A stretch of DNA of 64,000 bases from VRUE01 sp963708115 (lineage in GTDB: Bacteria > Actinomycetota > Thermoleophilia > Solirubrobacterales > 70-9): the NCBI GenBank assembly GCA_963708115.1, contig CAVPRX010000001.1, forward strand, positions 744,001-808,000, read 5' to 3'. The notes below the pieces were generated by a model. That model searched no databases, was not told where the DNA came from, and worked only from the letters and a program-made list of their open reading frames with translations. Made by a program: the position numbers and the translations under genes. Shown here piece after piece: positions 7,994 through 17,057 of the stretch. Every line of letters begins with the position of its first letter. Within the stretch, counting starts at the first letter, position 1.

Positions 7994-9407
7994 AGCCGTC
8001 GCAGCGCCGAGAGCGCCGCGTTGTAGCCGCTCATCCCCTGCGCTCCGGCGCCGGGTGGGGTTGCCGCCGAGCAGATGAAGACGCCGGGGATGCCGGTCGC
8101 GTAGGGATCGAGCGCGACACGGGGCCTGAACACCGACTGCAGCGGCGTGTTGGCGCCGGTGATGATGTCGCCGCCGACGTAGTTGGGGTTGTAGGACTCG
8201 AGGTCGGCGGGGGAGCGGACGTGGCGAGCGAGGATCCGCTCGCGCAGGCCGGGCGCGAAGCGTTCGATCTGGTCGAGCAGCGCCTCGGTCGCGTCGCCGG
8301 CGTAACCGCTGGGGACGTGGGCGTAGGCCCAGACCGGGTGGACGTCGCCGTCGCGAGCGCGAGGGGTCGGCGAGGTACTGCTGGCAGAGCAGGACGAAGG
8401 GGCGCTCGGGCATCCGGCCGCGGTTGACATCGCGTTCGCTCGCGGCGGTCTCCTCGAAGGAGCCGGTCACGTGGACGGTTCCCGCCCGTCCCGAAGCCGG
8501 GTCGGTCCAGGGCACCCCGCCCTCGACCGCGAGGTCGACCTTGAAGGCGCCCGGGCCGTGCTTGTAGCGGCGATAGGCGCGCGCCACCCGGCTCGGCAGC
8601 CGGGCGCCGGCGAGCTCGGCGACGGCACCGGGAGCCAGGTCGAGGAGCGACGGCGTCGGCGGCGGGCAGCTCGTCCAGCGAGCGCACCGGCCGGCCGGTC
8701 TCGATCCTGCCGCCGTGCTCGCGCACGACGGCGGCGAGCGCGTCGGCGATCGCCTGCGAGCCGCCGCGCGCGACCGGCCAGCCGTTGCGGTGGCAGGCGC
8801 AGGTCAGGGCCATGCCGGCGGCCGAGCTGAAAGGCCGCGAGAAGGGGCTGAAGGAGTGGGCGGCGGTGCCGCCGAACAGGGCACGCGCCTGTGGCGTCGG
8901 CAGGGAGCGGGCAAGCAGCGACGACCGGCGCCGCCGCCGCTGGACCGAAGCGGGCCAGCGGCGAGCGGGTGGCCGCGGCAGGTGCGCAATTGGCCGCATG
9001 ATGTCCTCGGCGAGCGCGTCGAAGTGGCGCGAGGAGGAGCCGAAGAGGCGCTTCCAGGCGGGGCCGGCTGGGCCGAGCCCGGCGGCGGTCTCCTCGATCG
9101 AGCGGTGCATCGACCGCCGCGCTGCCGTCGTCGAAGGGGTGGGCTGAGGTCGATCTCCGGCCAGGCCCACTCGAGGCCGTGCCGCTCGAGACCGAGCGGG
9201 GCCAGCGCCGGCGAGCCGGGTGCGAACGGGTGTGACGCCGAGCAGTCGTCGTGCAGCAGGCCGGGCAGGGTCAGCTCGCTGCTGCGGGCGCCGCCGCCGA
9301 TCGTCGCTCGCCGCCTCGATCACCGTCACCCCCACCCCCTGCGTGGCCAGCGTCGCTGCGGCGGCCAGCCCGTTGGGCCCGGCGCCGACGACGACCGCGT
9401 CGCTCAT
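7990..9407 (-). pseudogene. FAD/NAD(P)-binding oxidoreductase, phytoene-desaturase-like (frameshifted)
   Basis: The protein begins at the ATG at 9407 with a dinucleotide-binding motif (VVVGAGPNGLAAAATLA) and ends SGYNAALSALRRL at a TAG inside the CTAG at 7990. Between these, the family sequence hops among reading frames at least five times. Recognisable blocks include an active-site region near 8780 (RGGSQAIADAL) and YNPNYVGGDI near 8190. All parts of a roughly 470-residue enzyme are present in order. Such enzymes desaturate or oxidise lipophilic substrates such as carotenoid precursors. The shifts could be sequencing errors or real decay. Confidence 0.75.
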
Positions 9408-11168
9408 GCCGGGGCGAACCGCGACGCCGGCGCCCTCGCCCCGCCCGATCGTCTCGACCGGGAAGGGACGCTCGTCGAGCCAGGGCTGGCGCTCGACCAT
9501 GTCGGCGACGTTCACCCAGCCCTCCTCGACCAGGCCCGTGGCGGCGTCGAAGATCCGGTAGCGCTGGCGCTGCACGTTGGCGGGCTGGGACTCGAGCACG
9601 ACCACCCGCACCTCGCCCGGCTCGAACTGGCAGCGCTCCTGGATCGCCGCGAGCAGCCGCTGGTCGTGGAAGTGGCCGTCGCCGAAGTTGTAGCCGAGGA
9701 CGACGCCGGCGACCAGCTCGCCCTCGCGCACCGTCGTAGTCCTCGACGTCGTCGACGGCGCGCTGGACGAGGCCGTTGAGGGCGCGGCCGTGCGAGTGCA
9801 TCGAGCGGAAGGCGAGGCCTTTGTAGACGAGCACGTCGATCAGCTCCGGGTCGTAGAACTTGGCCAGCTGCTCGGTGACGATCGGCGCCGGCTTGACCAG
9901 CTCGCGGTCGAGCTTCGCCTCCGCCCCGCCCTCGCTTGCGGAAGAGCCACTGGCTGGTCGCCCAGTTGCCGGCGTAGTAGCGCATCGAGGGCAGGAAGGA
10001 GACGAGGTCGGGGCGGAAGTTGCCGAGCACCGGGCAGGCCGACGCAGGTGACGGCGAGGATCGCCAGCAGCAGCGGGTCGTCGAGGGTCGAGAACGGACG
10101 TCGCGCCGTAGTGGCCGAAGAGGAAGAGGAGGCCGAAGATCATGAAGATGTTCCACTCCAGCGGCACCGCCAGCGGGAAGGTGGAGAGGATGTGGAGGTG
10201 GAAGATCACCATCCCGGCGACGGCGATCGTGCCGATCGACGCCGCCCTGGGAGACGAGCAGGATCAGCGGCAGGGTGAACTCGATCACCGTGCCCAGGTG
10301 GGCGGCGAGCGCACCCGATCGACGAGGGCCGCAGGTCCTCGGGGTGGTCGCGGTAGAGCCGCCGCTTCGCCGCCCGCCAGCGGTTCCACGGCGTGTTGCT
10401 GATCATCACCGTGACGACGAAGGGGAAGTGGCGGTTCAGCTTCGAGGACGCCGCGCCCCACCAGATGCAGACGAAGACGAGCTGGGCGGCGACGATCATG
10501 TTGGTCAGCGGGAAGAGGAAGATGATCGCCAGGTTGCCGTAGATCTCGGCCCGGGCGGCGAGGAAGGGCACCTTGTCGCGCAGGCCGAGCAGCGCCGAGG
10601 AGGGCGAGGAGGACGCCGACCGCGACCGGGTCGAGGCGCCCGGCGGTCGACGCCGGTCGCATCGATCCCGTCGGAGAGCAGCAGGTAGAGCGCGGCGGCG
10701 ATCAGCCCCGCGTAGAGGGCGACGTCGAAGAGCGTGCGCCGCGTGCCGCGGGTCAGCGGCACCCGCTCGGGCCAGGGCGGCAGCCGCGTCGTGCCCGGCC
10801 GCAGCCAGTAGAGGACGCCGCCGATCATCGGCGAGAAGCGCAGGGTCAGCGGCAGCGAGCCGGCGCCGAGGCCGAGCACCTCCCAGAGCATCGTCCAGAT
10901 CACCGCCTTCTGGAAGACGATCGGCTCGGTCCACCAGTCGCCGAGGTCGCCAAGCCCGCCCAGCCCGGCAGTCGTCGCCGAGATCAGCAGCAGCCCGCCG
11001 CCGGCGTAGACGACGAGCTTGACGATGTAGAGCAGGTAGACGAAGGTCGGGCGTGCCGAACCCGTTCAGCGCCCAGTCCTGGGCCAGGACCTTGATCCGC
11101 TCGAGATGGGGGCGTTGTTTCCACTCCTCGTACTCGAATGGCGGCGGAGTGGGGTTGATGAAGCCCAT
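9404..11168 (-). pseudogene. DUF3556 transmembrane protein (frameshifted)
   Basis: The start MGFINPTPPPFEYEEW at 11168 matches the beginning of DUF3556 membrane proteins of mycobacteria and relatives. Later blocks (VPFLAARAEIYGNLAI, HFPFVVTVMISNTPW, LGYNFGDGHFHDQRLL) follow in order but in changing frames, with about seven shifts. It should be a multi-spanning inner-membrane protein of about 585 residues of unknown role. A TGA overlapping the next start (ATGA, 9404-9407) would end it in the remaining frame, suggesting coupling to the oxidoreductase gene. In the current sequence the two run together without a stop. Confidence 0.7.
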
Positions 11169-11176
11169 GGTTGAGG

Positions 11177-11182
11177 AGCCTA
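11177..11182 (-). promoter_or_regulatory. -10 hexamer for the DUF3556 gene
   Basis: TAGGCT on the minus strand lies 8 nt before the ATG at 11168, within the left arm of the palindrome. There is no Shine-Dalgarno sequence between them, suggesting a leaderless message. Confidence 0.5.
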
Positions 11183-11283
11183 TCCGGGCAGGGCTTTCAC
11201 TTAACTTCTTTCGGTGGATCGCCGGTGGGCTGGCGCCCGGAGCCGACACCGAAAAAGTACAAGACGTTTCAGCCCTGCCCGGA

Positions 11284-11289
11284 TAGGCT
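11284..11289 (+). promoter_or_regulatory. -10 hexamer for the exonuclease gene
   Basis: TAGGCT lies 6 nt before the GTG at 11296, within the right arm of the palindrome. It mirrors the promoter of the divergent DUF3556 gene and again leaves no room for a Shine-Dalgarno sequence. Confidence 0.5.
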
Positions 11290-11295
11290 CTCTCG

Positions 11296-12171
11296 GTGAC
11301 TGTCAGCAGACCCCCGTTACTCGTCGTCGACACGCCCTCGATGCTGTTTCGGGCGTTTTACGCGTTGCCCGATTCGATTAAGGGGACGGACGGAAAGCCT
11401 GTGAATGCACTGCTGGGCACGGCCAACCTTGTGTTGCGGGAGATTGAAGTTCATCGGCCTCGGGCGGTGGTTCTTTGCTTTGGTCCGGATGCGGCGTCTT
11501 ACCGGACCGAGCTGTATCCGGCCTACCACGCTGAGCGTGAGGCGGCTATGCCTGATGACCTCTCGCCGCAGTTCGCCGCTGCGCGTGGGTTCTTCGAGGC
11601 CTTTGGCTGGACCGTGGCGACCAGCGACTCGCTCGAGGCCGACGATTTGCTCGGCACCTACGCCAAACGCGAGGCCGAGGCGGGCGGGCGGGCGCTGCTC
11701 ATGACCGGCGACCGCGACATGTACCAGTGCGCCGGCGAGCGGGTCACCGTCCTCTACGTCAAAACCGGCGGCGGCAAAGGTGCCGAAGAGGTCGGCCCGG
11801 CGGAGGTTCGCGAGCGCTACGGCATCGACCCGGAGTTGGTGCCCGACTTCATCGCTCTGCGCGGCGATCCCTCCGACGGCCTGCCCGGCGCCAAGGGCGT
11901 GGGGCCAAAGACGGCCGCCGACCTGCTGCGCGAGCACGGCTCGCTGGAGGCGATCCTCGACAACGCGATCCGCGTGCCGCGCCCCAAACTGCGAGCCGCC
12001 CTGCTCGACGCCCACGACGACCTGCTCGCCTTCAAGGACATCGCCACCCTGCGCGACGCCGGGGTCGAACCACCTCCCGACCGCGCCACCGACTGGGCCG
12101 GCGCCGCAGCAGCGGCTCGCGAGCTCGGCATGAACCGCCTCGCCGAGCGCCTCGAGGCGAACTCCGGCTGA
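11296..12171 (+). CDS. Stand-alone 5'-3' exonuclease (PolI N-terminal-like)
   Basis: This 291-residue protein corresponds to the 5'-3' exonuclease/flap-nuclease domain of DNA polymerase I without the polymerase part, as in the ExoIX/Xni-type group. Acidic metal-binding blocks are visible: VVDTPSMLFRAF near residue 10, SLEADDLLG near 115, TGDRDMYQ near 136 and ALRGDPSDGLPGAKGVGPKTA near 190-210. The last is the helix-hairpin-helix region. It probably removes RNA primers or flaps in replication and repair. The GTG start at 11296 follows a -10-like hexamer by 6 nt. Confidence 0.88.
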   Translation: MTVSRPPLLVVDTPSMLFRAFYALPDSIKGTDGKPVNALLGTANLVLREIEVHRPRAVVLCFGPDAASYRTELYPAYHAEREAAMPDDLSPQFAAARGFFEAFGWTVATSDSLEADDLLGTYAKREAEAGGRALLMTGDRDMYQCAGERVTVLYVKTGGGKGAEEVGPAEVRERYGIDPELVPDFIALRGDPSDGLPGAKGVGPKTAADLLREHGSLEAILDNAIRVPRPKLRAALLDAHDDLLAFKDIATLRDAGVEPPPDRATDWAGAAAAARELGMNRLAERLEANSG

Positions 12172-12174
12172 AGC

Positions 12175-12218
12175 GCATCCGACATCGACCCCACCCCAGG
12201 TGGGTGAATGTCGGATGC
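12175..12218. terminator. Hairpin between convergent genes
   Basis: GCATCCGACAT (12175-12185) pairs perfectly with 12208-12218, and CCCACC/GGTGGG forms an inner stem. It occupies almost the whole gap between the convergent exonuclease and flavodoxin-like genes, so it may stop transcription in both directions. There is no T-run. Confidence 0.55.
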
Positions 12219-12222
12219 GGCG

Positions 12223-12975
12223 CTAAGCGCGGTACTCGGGGTTCGGGAAGCCGGTGCGGCAGCCGGCGTCCCAGGCGGTGCGCTGGTTGCCGTGCGCGGG
12301 GATCCCGCCGGCGTCCTTGAGGATCCGCGCCAGATGCAGCATGTTCCAGGCGGCGAAGGTGGTGTTGCGATTGGTGAAGTCGTTCTCCGGGCCGCCCGAG
12401 CCCTCGTCGAGGTAGGACGGCCCCGGCCCCGCCTCGCCGATCCAGCCTGAGTCGGCCTGCGGCGGGATCGTGTAGCCGAGGTGCTGCAACGAGTAGAGGA
12501 CGTTCATCGCACAGTGCTTCACCCCGTCCTCGTTGCCGGTGACCAGGCAGCCGCCGACGCGGCCGTAGTAGGCGTACTGACCGTCCTCGTTGAGCAGGTG
12601 CGAGTTGCCGTAGAGGCGCTCGACGATCTGGGTCGCCACCGACGACTTCTCACCCAGCCAGATCGACATGCCGAGGACGAGGATGTCGGCCGCCATCACC
12701 TTCTCGAAGATCGCCGGCCACTCGTCCACGTCCCAGCCGTGCTCGGTCATGTCGGGCCAGACGCCGGTGGCGATCTCGTGGTCGACCGCGCGTATGCCCT
12801 CGACCTCGACGCCGTTGCGCCGCATGATCTCCATCGAGATGTCCATCAGGCCCTGGGTGTTCGACACCTCGGGGCTGCGCTTCAAGGTGCAGTTGATGAA
12901 GAGGGCCTTGAGATCCGAGTAGTCGGTCTCGCTGCTCTCGCAGAGCTCGGCCTGCTTGTCGGTCAGCTCGGTCAT
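12223..12975 (-). CDS. Flavodoxin-family / NADPH-dependent FMN reductase-like protein
   Basis: This 250-residue cytosolic protein has a flavodoxin-like fold. The phosphate-binding stretch FINCTLKRSPEVSNTQGL (about residues 26-43) and a core ADILVLGMSIWLGEKSSV (about 96-113) are typical of the NADPH-dependent FMN reductase and WrbA-like families. The C-terminal NTTFAAWNMLHLARIL is also usual. It probably binds FMN and reduces quinones or similar substrates. A TAGACT hexamer lies 11 nt before the ATG at 12975. Confidence 0.82.
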   Translation of the reverse strand: MTELTDKQAELCESSETDYSDLKALFINCTLKRSPEVSNTQGLMDISMEIMRRNGVEVEGIRAVDHEIATGVWPDMTEHGWDVDEWPAIFEKVMAADILVLGMSIWLGEKSSVATQIVERLYGNSHLLNEDGQYAYYGRVGGCLVTGNEDGVKHCAMNVLYSLQHLGYTIPPQADSGWIGEAGPGPSYLDEGSGGPENDFTNRNTTFAAWNMLHLARILKDAGGIPAHGNQRTAWDAGCRTGFPNPEYRA

Positions 12976-12986
12976 CGCGCCGCCGC

Positions 12987-12992
12987 AGTCTA
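12987..12992 (-). promoter_or_regulatory. -10 hexamer for the flavodoxin-like gene
   Basis: TAGACT on the minus strand lies 11 nt before the ATG at 12975. The interval is all G and C and has no Shine-Dalgarno sequence. Confidence 0.35.
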
Positions 12993-13023
12993 TGCGCGGC
13001 GCGGCGGCTGGGGGTGAAATCCC

Positions 13024-13497
13024 TCAGCCCGCGGCGACCACTTCGACCGTGCCGTGCATCTGGGGGTGGATCGAACAGATGTAGGCGTAGGTGCCGGGCT
13101 CCTTGAAGGTCTCCGACTTCAGCTTGTCCTCCTCGATCGTGCCGGTGTCGAAGCTGCCGTCGGCGGCGGTCGCGGTGTGCGGCGCCGAGTCCCGGTTCTT
13201 CCAGATCACCTTGCCGCCTTCCTCGATCGTCACCGGGTCGGGGCGGTAGGAGAAGTCCTCGATCTCTACCTCGGCGGAGCGCACGGCATCGCCACTGGGC
13301 GCGGCGGCGTTGCCGCCGGAGTCATCGCCAGGCTCGCTCGTGGTGGTGTCGGACTCACTCTCGCTCGTCGCGTCCGACTCGCTCGTGGTGGCAGAGCTGG
13401 TGCTCGAATCGCTCCCGCCACAACCGGCTACACCGATCACGGTCAGCGCTAGGAGGGCGCAGAGGACAGGGACTGCGAGGAGTCGTTTGGCTTGCAT
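13024..13497 (-). CDS. Cupredoxin lipoprotein
   Basis: This is a 157-residue plastocyanin/amicyanin-like protein anchored by lipid. A signal peptide ends in the lipobox VAGC with Cys26. A Ser/Thr/Asp-rich linker of about 45 residues follows, then a blue-copper domain with His107 (APHTA), Cys141, His144 and Met147 (CSIHPQMHG). It is likely a small electron carrier on the outer face of the membrane. The start lies inside the end of the upstream monooxygenase frame. A TAGCGT hexamer 6 nt before the ATG suggests its own promoter. Confidence 0.88.
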   Translation of the reverse strand: MQAKRLLAVPVLCALLALTVIGVAGCGGSDSSTSSATTSESDATSESESDTTTSEPGDDSGGNAAAPSGDAVRSAEVEIEDFSYRPDPVTIEEGGKVIWKNRDSAPHTATAADGSFDTGTIEEDKLKSETFKEPGTYAYICSIHPQMHGTVEVVAAG

Positions 13498-14978
13498 GCG
13501 TCCACGCTACCCGCCCCACCGATTCCAAACCGCATGGCGCCGTCGTCGATCGCGCCGCGGCGGATCGTGCGGATGTCGAAGACGTAGTTCTGGCGCAGCT
13601 TCCAGGGTTCCTGCGAACCCTGTTTCGGGAAGTGGTCGAGCGAGCGCTGTACGTAGCCGGAGGTGAAATCGAGCAGCGGCTCCTCGCTCACCGAGGGGTC
13701 GACCTCGGCCACGCAGCGCTTATAGCCGTGCGCGTCCATGTGATTGAGCAGGCGGCAGACGTACTCGGAGGTGAGGTCTGCCTTCAGGGTCCAGGAGGCG
13801 TTGGTGTAGCCGACGGTGAAGGCCATGTTCGGCACCCCGCTCAGCATCATGCCCTTGTAGGTCATCTTGCTCGGCACGTCGAGCTCCTCGCCGTCGACGG
13901 TCAGCTCGATCCCGCCGAGGAAGAGCAGGTTGAGGCCGGTCGCGGTGATGATCACGTCGGCCTCCAGCTCCTCGCCGGACTCGAGCTCGATCCCGCGCTC
14001 GGTCAAGGTCGCGATCCGGTCGGTGACGACCGAGGCCTCCCCCTTGGAGAGAGACCGAAAAAGATCGCCATCGGGCACCAGGCACATGCGCTGGTCCCAG
14101 GGGTTGTAGCGGGGCTTGAAGTGCTTGTCGACGTCATAGTCCGCCGGCAGCGAACGTTTGACGCCCTTGCGAATCCAGCGCTTGATCAGCTCCGGCCGGC
14201 GGCGGCTGAGCTGGTAGAAGACCGCTTGGATCAGCACGTTCTTCCAGCGCACCACCGCGTAGGCGGCGCGCTCCGGCAGGCGACGGCGCAACTTGGTGGC
14301 GATCGGGTCTTCCGCCGGCAGCGAGGCGATGTAGGTAGGCGAGCGCTGCAGCATCGTCACGTGCTCGGCCTCCTCCGCCATCGAGGGCACCAGCGTCACC
14401 GCGGTGGCGCCACTGCCGATCACGACCACCTTCTTGCCGCTGTAGTCGAGGTCCGCGGGCCAGTGCTGCGGATGGACCACCGGACCGGCGAACCGGTCGA
14501 CCCCCTCGAACTCGGGCGTGTATCCCTCGTCGTAGCGGTAGTAGCCGCTGCAGGCCCAGAGGAAGCTGCAGGTCAGCCGCACGGTCTCACCCGTGTCGGT
14601 GCGTTCGGCCTCGACCGCCCAGTGGCTCTCGGCACTCGACCAGGCGGCGCTCACCACGCGGTGGTGGAAGTGGATCCGCCGGTCGATCCCACTCTCCTGC
14701 GCCGTCTGCCGCACGTACTCGAGGATCGAGTCGCCGTCGGTGATCGACTTCGACGCCGTCCACGGCTTGAAGCGGTAGCCGAGCGTGTGCATGTCCGAGT
14801 CGGAGCGGATGCCCGGGTAGCGGAAGAGGTCCCAGGTGCCGCCGAGGTCACCGCGGGCCTCGAGGATCGCGTAGCTCTTAGCGGGCGAGCGGTCCTGCAG
14901 GTGCCAGGCGGCGCCGACGCCAGAGAGCCCGGCACCGACGATCAGCACATCGAGATGTTCGGGCAACCCCTCGGCCAC
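13449..14978 (-). CDS. Flavin-containing monooxygenase, Baeyer-Villiger type
   Basis: The protein has 509 residues. The FAD-binding motif GAGLSG is at 15-20, the NADPH-binding GSGATA near 190, and between them is the fingerprint FAGPVVHPQHWP at 163-174, which fits the FxGxxxHxxxW signature of FMO/BVMO enzymes. It should insert oxygen into ketones or oxidise soft nucleophiles using NADPH and O2. The GTG at 14978 starts just before the Rossmann motif. Its stop at 13449 lies 49 nt inside the next gene. Confidence 0.88.
   Translation of the reverse strand: MAEGLPEHLDVLIVGAGLSGVGAAWHLQDRSPAKSYAILEARGDLGGTWDLFRYPGIRSDSDMHTLGYRFKPWTASKSITDGDSILEYVRQTAQESGIDRRIHFHHRVVSAAWSSAESHWAVEAERTDTGETVRLTCSFLWACSGYYRYDEGYTPEFEGVDRFAGPVVHPQHWPADLDYSGKKVVVIGSGATAVTLVPSMAEEAEHVTMLQRSPTYIASLPAEDPIATKLRRRLPERAAYAVVRWKNVLIQAVFYQLSRRRPELIKRWIRKGVKRSLPADYDVDKHFKPRYNPWDQRMCLVPDGDLFRSLSKGEASVVTDRIATLTERGIELESGEELEADVIITATGLNLLFLGGIELTVDGEELDVPSKMTYKGMMLSGVPNMAFTVGYTNASWTLKADLTSEYVCRLLNHMDAHGYKRCVAEVDPSVSEEPLLDFTSGYVQRSLDHFPKQGSQEPWKLRQNYVFDIRTIRRGAIDDGAMRFGIGGAGSVDACKPNDSSQSLSSAPS
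13504..13509 (-). promoter_or_regulatory. -10 hexamer for the cupredoxin lipoprotein gene
   Basis: TAGCGT on the minus strand lies 6 nt before the ATG at 13497. It is within the 3' end of the monooxygenase coding sequence, so it would be an internal promoter. Confidence 0.45.
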
Positions 14979-15049
14979 GGAGCAGATTCTCGCACGCTGG
15001 CTGGTCAGCCAGTGTGACGAGCCGCATAGCGGACGGGCCGGGTGCGCGG

Positions 15050-15688
15050 CTAGTCGACCCGGTAGCGAAGGTGCGTGACACCCGGCGCCTCGACGACGAG
15101 GATCTGCTCCAGCTTGCGACCCTCACCGGTGCCGGTCTCGAAGAGCCGGGTCCCGTCGCCGAGCAGGAGCGGCACCACGTTGAGCTGCATCTGGTCGATC
15201 AGGCCCGCCGAAAGGTACCGCCCGCCGACCTCGCCGCCGCCGGCGAGGTGGACGTCCAGCTCCCCGGCCGCCTCCTTCGCCTGCTCGAGCGCCGACTCGA
15301 TCCCGTCGGTGACGAAGTTGAAGGTGGTCTCGCCCAGGGTCAGCGGCTCGCGCTCGTGGTGGGTGAGGACGAAGACCGGCGTGCGGAAGGGCGGCTCCTC
15401 GCCCCACCAGCCCTGCCACGGATCCTCACCCCAAGGGCCCGGGCCACCGCCGAACATGTTGCGGCCCATGATCACGGCCCCGACGCCGCTCTGCGCTTCC
15501 TCGATCAGAGGGGAGCTGGCATTCACCTCTCCCCCCTCGCGTCCGTGCGGCTCGCGCCAGGCGGCGAGGGGAAAGACCCACTCGTGCAACTGCTCGCCGC
15601 CTTCGCCCAGCGGGTTCTCCTCGCTCTGGTTCGGTCCGGCGATGTAGCCGTCGAGCGAGATCGAGATTTCGAACCTCAGCTTCGACAT
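15050..15688 (-). CDS. RibD C-terminal/dihydrofolate-reductase-like protein
   Basis: This is a 212-residue protein of the YyaP/RibD-C family. The N-terminal SISLDGYIAGP block, GAVIMGRNMF and the LAGGGEVGGRYLSAGLID block match the DHFR-like fold that binds NADPH. The physiological substrate of this family is generally unknown. It starts 7 bp after the VOC gene upstream, with GGGGAG as ribosome-binding site, so the two form a small operon. Two further members of this family occur at 53.1 and 61.1 kb. Confidence 0.85.
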   Translation of the reverse strand: MSKLRFEISISLDGYIAGPNQSEENPLGEGGEQLHEWVFPLAAWREPHGREGGEVNASSPLIEEAQSGVGAVIMGRNMFGGGPGPWGEDPWQGWWGEEPPFRTPVFVLTHHEREPLTLGETTFNFVTDGIESALEQAKEAAGELDVHLAGGGEVGGRYLSAGLIDQMQLNVVPLLLGDGTRLFETGTGEGRKLEQILVVEAPGVTHLRYRVD

Positions 15689-15695
15689 CGGGCCC

Positions 15696-16058
15696 TCACT
15701 CCCCGTATGGCGCGTAGCGGTTGTGGAGCATCAGGTCGTTGCCGTCGGGGTCGGTGAAGAAGGCCATGTGGCAAACCCCGGTGTCGAAGATCTCGCCGGC
15801 GAACTCAACGCCTTTCGCCTCGAGCTCCGCCCGCGCGGCGGCAACGTCATCGACGTGCAACGCCGGGTGGGCGTTTTTCTGTGGCGCGAAATCCCTGCCG
15901 AGCTTTTCCGGCTCCCAGATGCCGAAGCAGGTGTCGCCGGCCCAGAATTCGAACTTGCCGCGCTCGTCCGGCCGCAGTCCCAGCGTCTCGACGTAGAAGG
16001 CGCGTGAGCGCTCGGCGTCCTGCGACGGGACCCCGATGAAGTCGGCCTTGGTGATCAT
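15696..16058 (-). CDS. VOC (glyoxalase/bleomycin-resistance) family protein
   Basis: This is a 120-residue single-domain VOC protein. The ATG at 16058 (MITKADFIGVPSQD) is chosen because GGAGG lies 5 nt upstream. A longer frame to 16070 would translate through that ribosome-binding site. VOC features include the N-terminal AERSRAFYVETLGL and the C-terminal FTDPDGNDLMLHNRY with the metal-ligand Glu/Asp/His pattern. It could be a glyoxalase-like lyase or a resistance protein. The substrate is unknown. Confidence 0.85.
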   Translation of the reverse strand: MITKADFIGVPSQDAERSRAFYVETLGLRPDERGKFEFWAGDTCFGIWEPEKLGRDFAPQKNAHPALHVDDVAAARAELEAKGVEFAGEIFDTGVCHMAFFTDPDGNDLMLHNRYAPYGE

Positions 16059-16118
16059 CTTGCCCTCCATTGAAGATCGGAATCGGTCAGAAGCGTGTGT
16101 TCAGGCTACCCCCGTGGA

Positions 16119-16124
16119 TACGCT
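16119..16124 (+). promoter_or_regulatory. -10 hexamer for the M55 aminopeptidase gene
   Basis: TACGCT lies exactly 6 nt before the GTG at 16131, with no Shine-Dalgarno sequence in between. This is the same arrangement as at 47.6 kb. Confidence 0.45.
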
Positions 16125-16130
16125 TGACAC

Positions 16131-17048
16131 GTGAACATCCTGATCGCGGCGGATATGGAGGGGATCGCGGGAATCGACGACTACGGCGATTGCCTGCCCT
16201 CGCACCCGACCGCCTACGCGCGCGGCCGCCGGTTGATGACCAACGAGGTCCTGATCGCGATCGAGGCCCTGCGCGACGCCGGCGCGGAACGCATCTCGGT
16301 CGGCGACTGGCACATGGTCGGCACCAACATCGAACGCGAGCGCATGCCCGACGGAGTCGAGGTGCGCCCGATCGCCGACCTGGCGCTGGTCGAGGCCGAC
16401 CCTTCGATGACGAAGGCGAACGGCGGCCCACTCGACGCAGTCGTGATGCTCGGCCACCACGCCGGCACGCCGAGCCCGCGCGGCTTCTGCTCCCACACCT
16501 TCGTCTGGGACATGGAGGTGCTGCTCGGCGGGCAGTCGCTGAACGAGGTGCAGGTCTACGCGCAGGGCCTCGCCGCCGAGGGGATCCCGGTGCTGGTCGC
16601 CAGCGGCGATCGCTGCATGCTCGACGAGCTCGGCGAAGGCGAGCTGGGCAGCGCCCGCCAGGTGGCGACCAAGGAGGGCCAGGGGCGGGCGCAGGCACGC
16701 TCGCGTGAGGTCGGCATGGTCCACGCCGAGCTTGCGGAGTCGATCGGCGCGGCTTTTTCCGCACCGCTCCTTCCCCCGCCCGCGCGCAGCTACCCGGCCG
16801 AGCTGCGGATCACGGTCGAGGGCGAGGAGCTGGCGAAAACCAGCGTGGCCGAGCCCGGCGAGCTGCTCACCGCCATCGCCACCGTCTTTCGCAGCAGCCA
16901 GGTCTCACGCGAGTACCGGCAACTGGCCAAGTTGCTCCCCGCCGGTCACGACTCCCGCGCCCGGGCTGTGCGACGGCGGTTGGGCAGCCTCCTCGCGACG
17001 CCGGTGATGCGCTCGAAGGAGCGACGCTGGCTCGCGTCTAGAGCGTGA
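16131..17048 (+). CDS. M55 family D-aminopeptidase (DppA-like)
   Basis: This is a 305-residue zinc peptidase of family M55, which releases N-terminal D-amino acids from peptides and may recycle peptidoglycan-derived peptides. Metal-ligand positions expected from DppA are visible: Asp8 and Glu10 (ADMEGIAG), His61 (GDWHMVG), the GHHAG block at 108-112 and an acidic residue near 139 (SLNEVQV). The DMEG start fits the family N-terminus, supporting the GTG at 16131. It converges on the glycine-rich gene with 9 bp between stops. Confidence 0.88.
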   Translation: MNILIAADMEGIAGIDDYGDCLPSHPTAYARGRRLMTNEVLIAIEALRDAGAERISVGDWHMVGTNIERERMPDGVEVRPIADLALVEADPSMTKANGGPLDAVVMLGHHAGTPSPRGFCSHTFVWDMEVLLGGQSLNEVQVYAQGLAAEGIPVLVASGDRCMLDELGEGELGSARQVATKEGQGRAQARSREVGMVHAELAESIGAAFSAPLLPPPARSYPAELRITVEGEELAKTSVAEPGELLTAIATVFRSSQVSREYRQLAKLLPAGHDSRARAVRRRLGSLLATPVMRSKERRWLASRA

Positions 17049-17057
17049 GCAGCTTCT

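Larger units (their letters stand above)
11176..11290. repeat. 115-bp palindrome carrying two divergent promoters
   Basis: Perfect 20-bp inverted repeats at 11176-11195 and 11271-11290 (AGCCCTGCCCGGATAGGCTC read outward) enclose a further imperfect repeat: TTTCGGTG near 11209 pairs with CACCGAAA near 11247. Each arm contains TAGGCT followed within 6-8 nt by a start codon, DUF3556 on the left and the exonuclease on the right. It may be a symmetric divergent promoter/operator or a captured MITE-like element. Confidence 0.75.

Noticed and set aside
8031..9731. Apparent fusion protein of a DUF3556 C-terminus with an oxidoreductase
   Set aside because: The join lacks a stop only because of a nearby indel. 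An ATGA overlap at 9404-9407 closes the first gene in another frame, and the rest of both genes is scrambled too.
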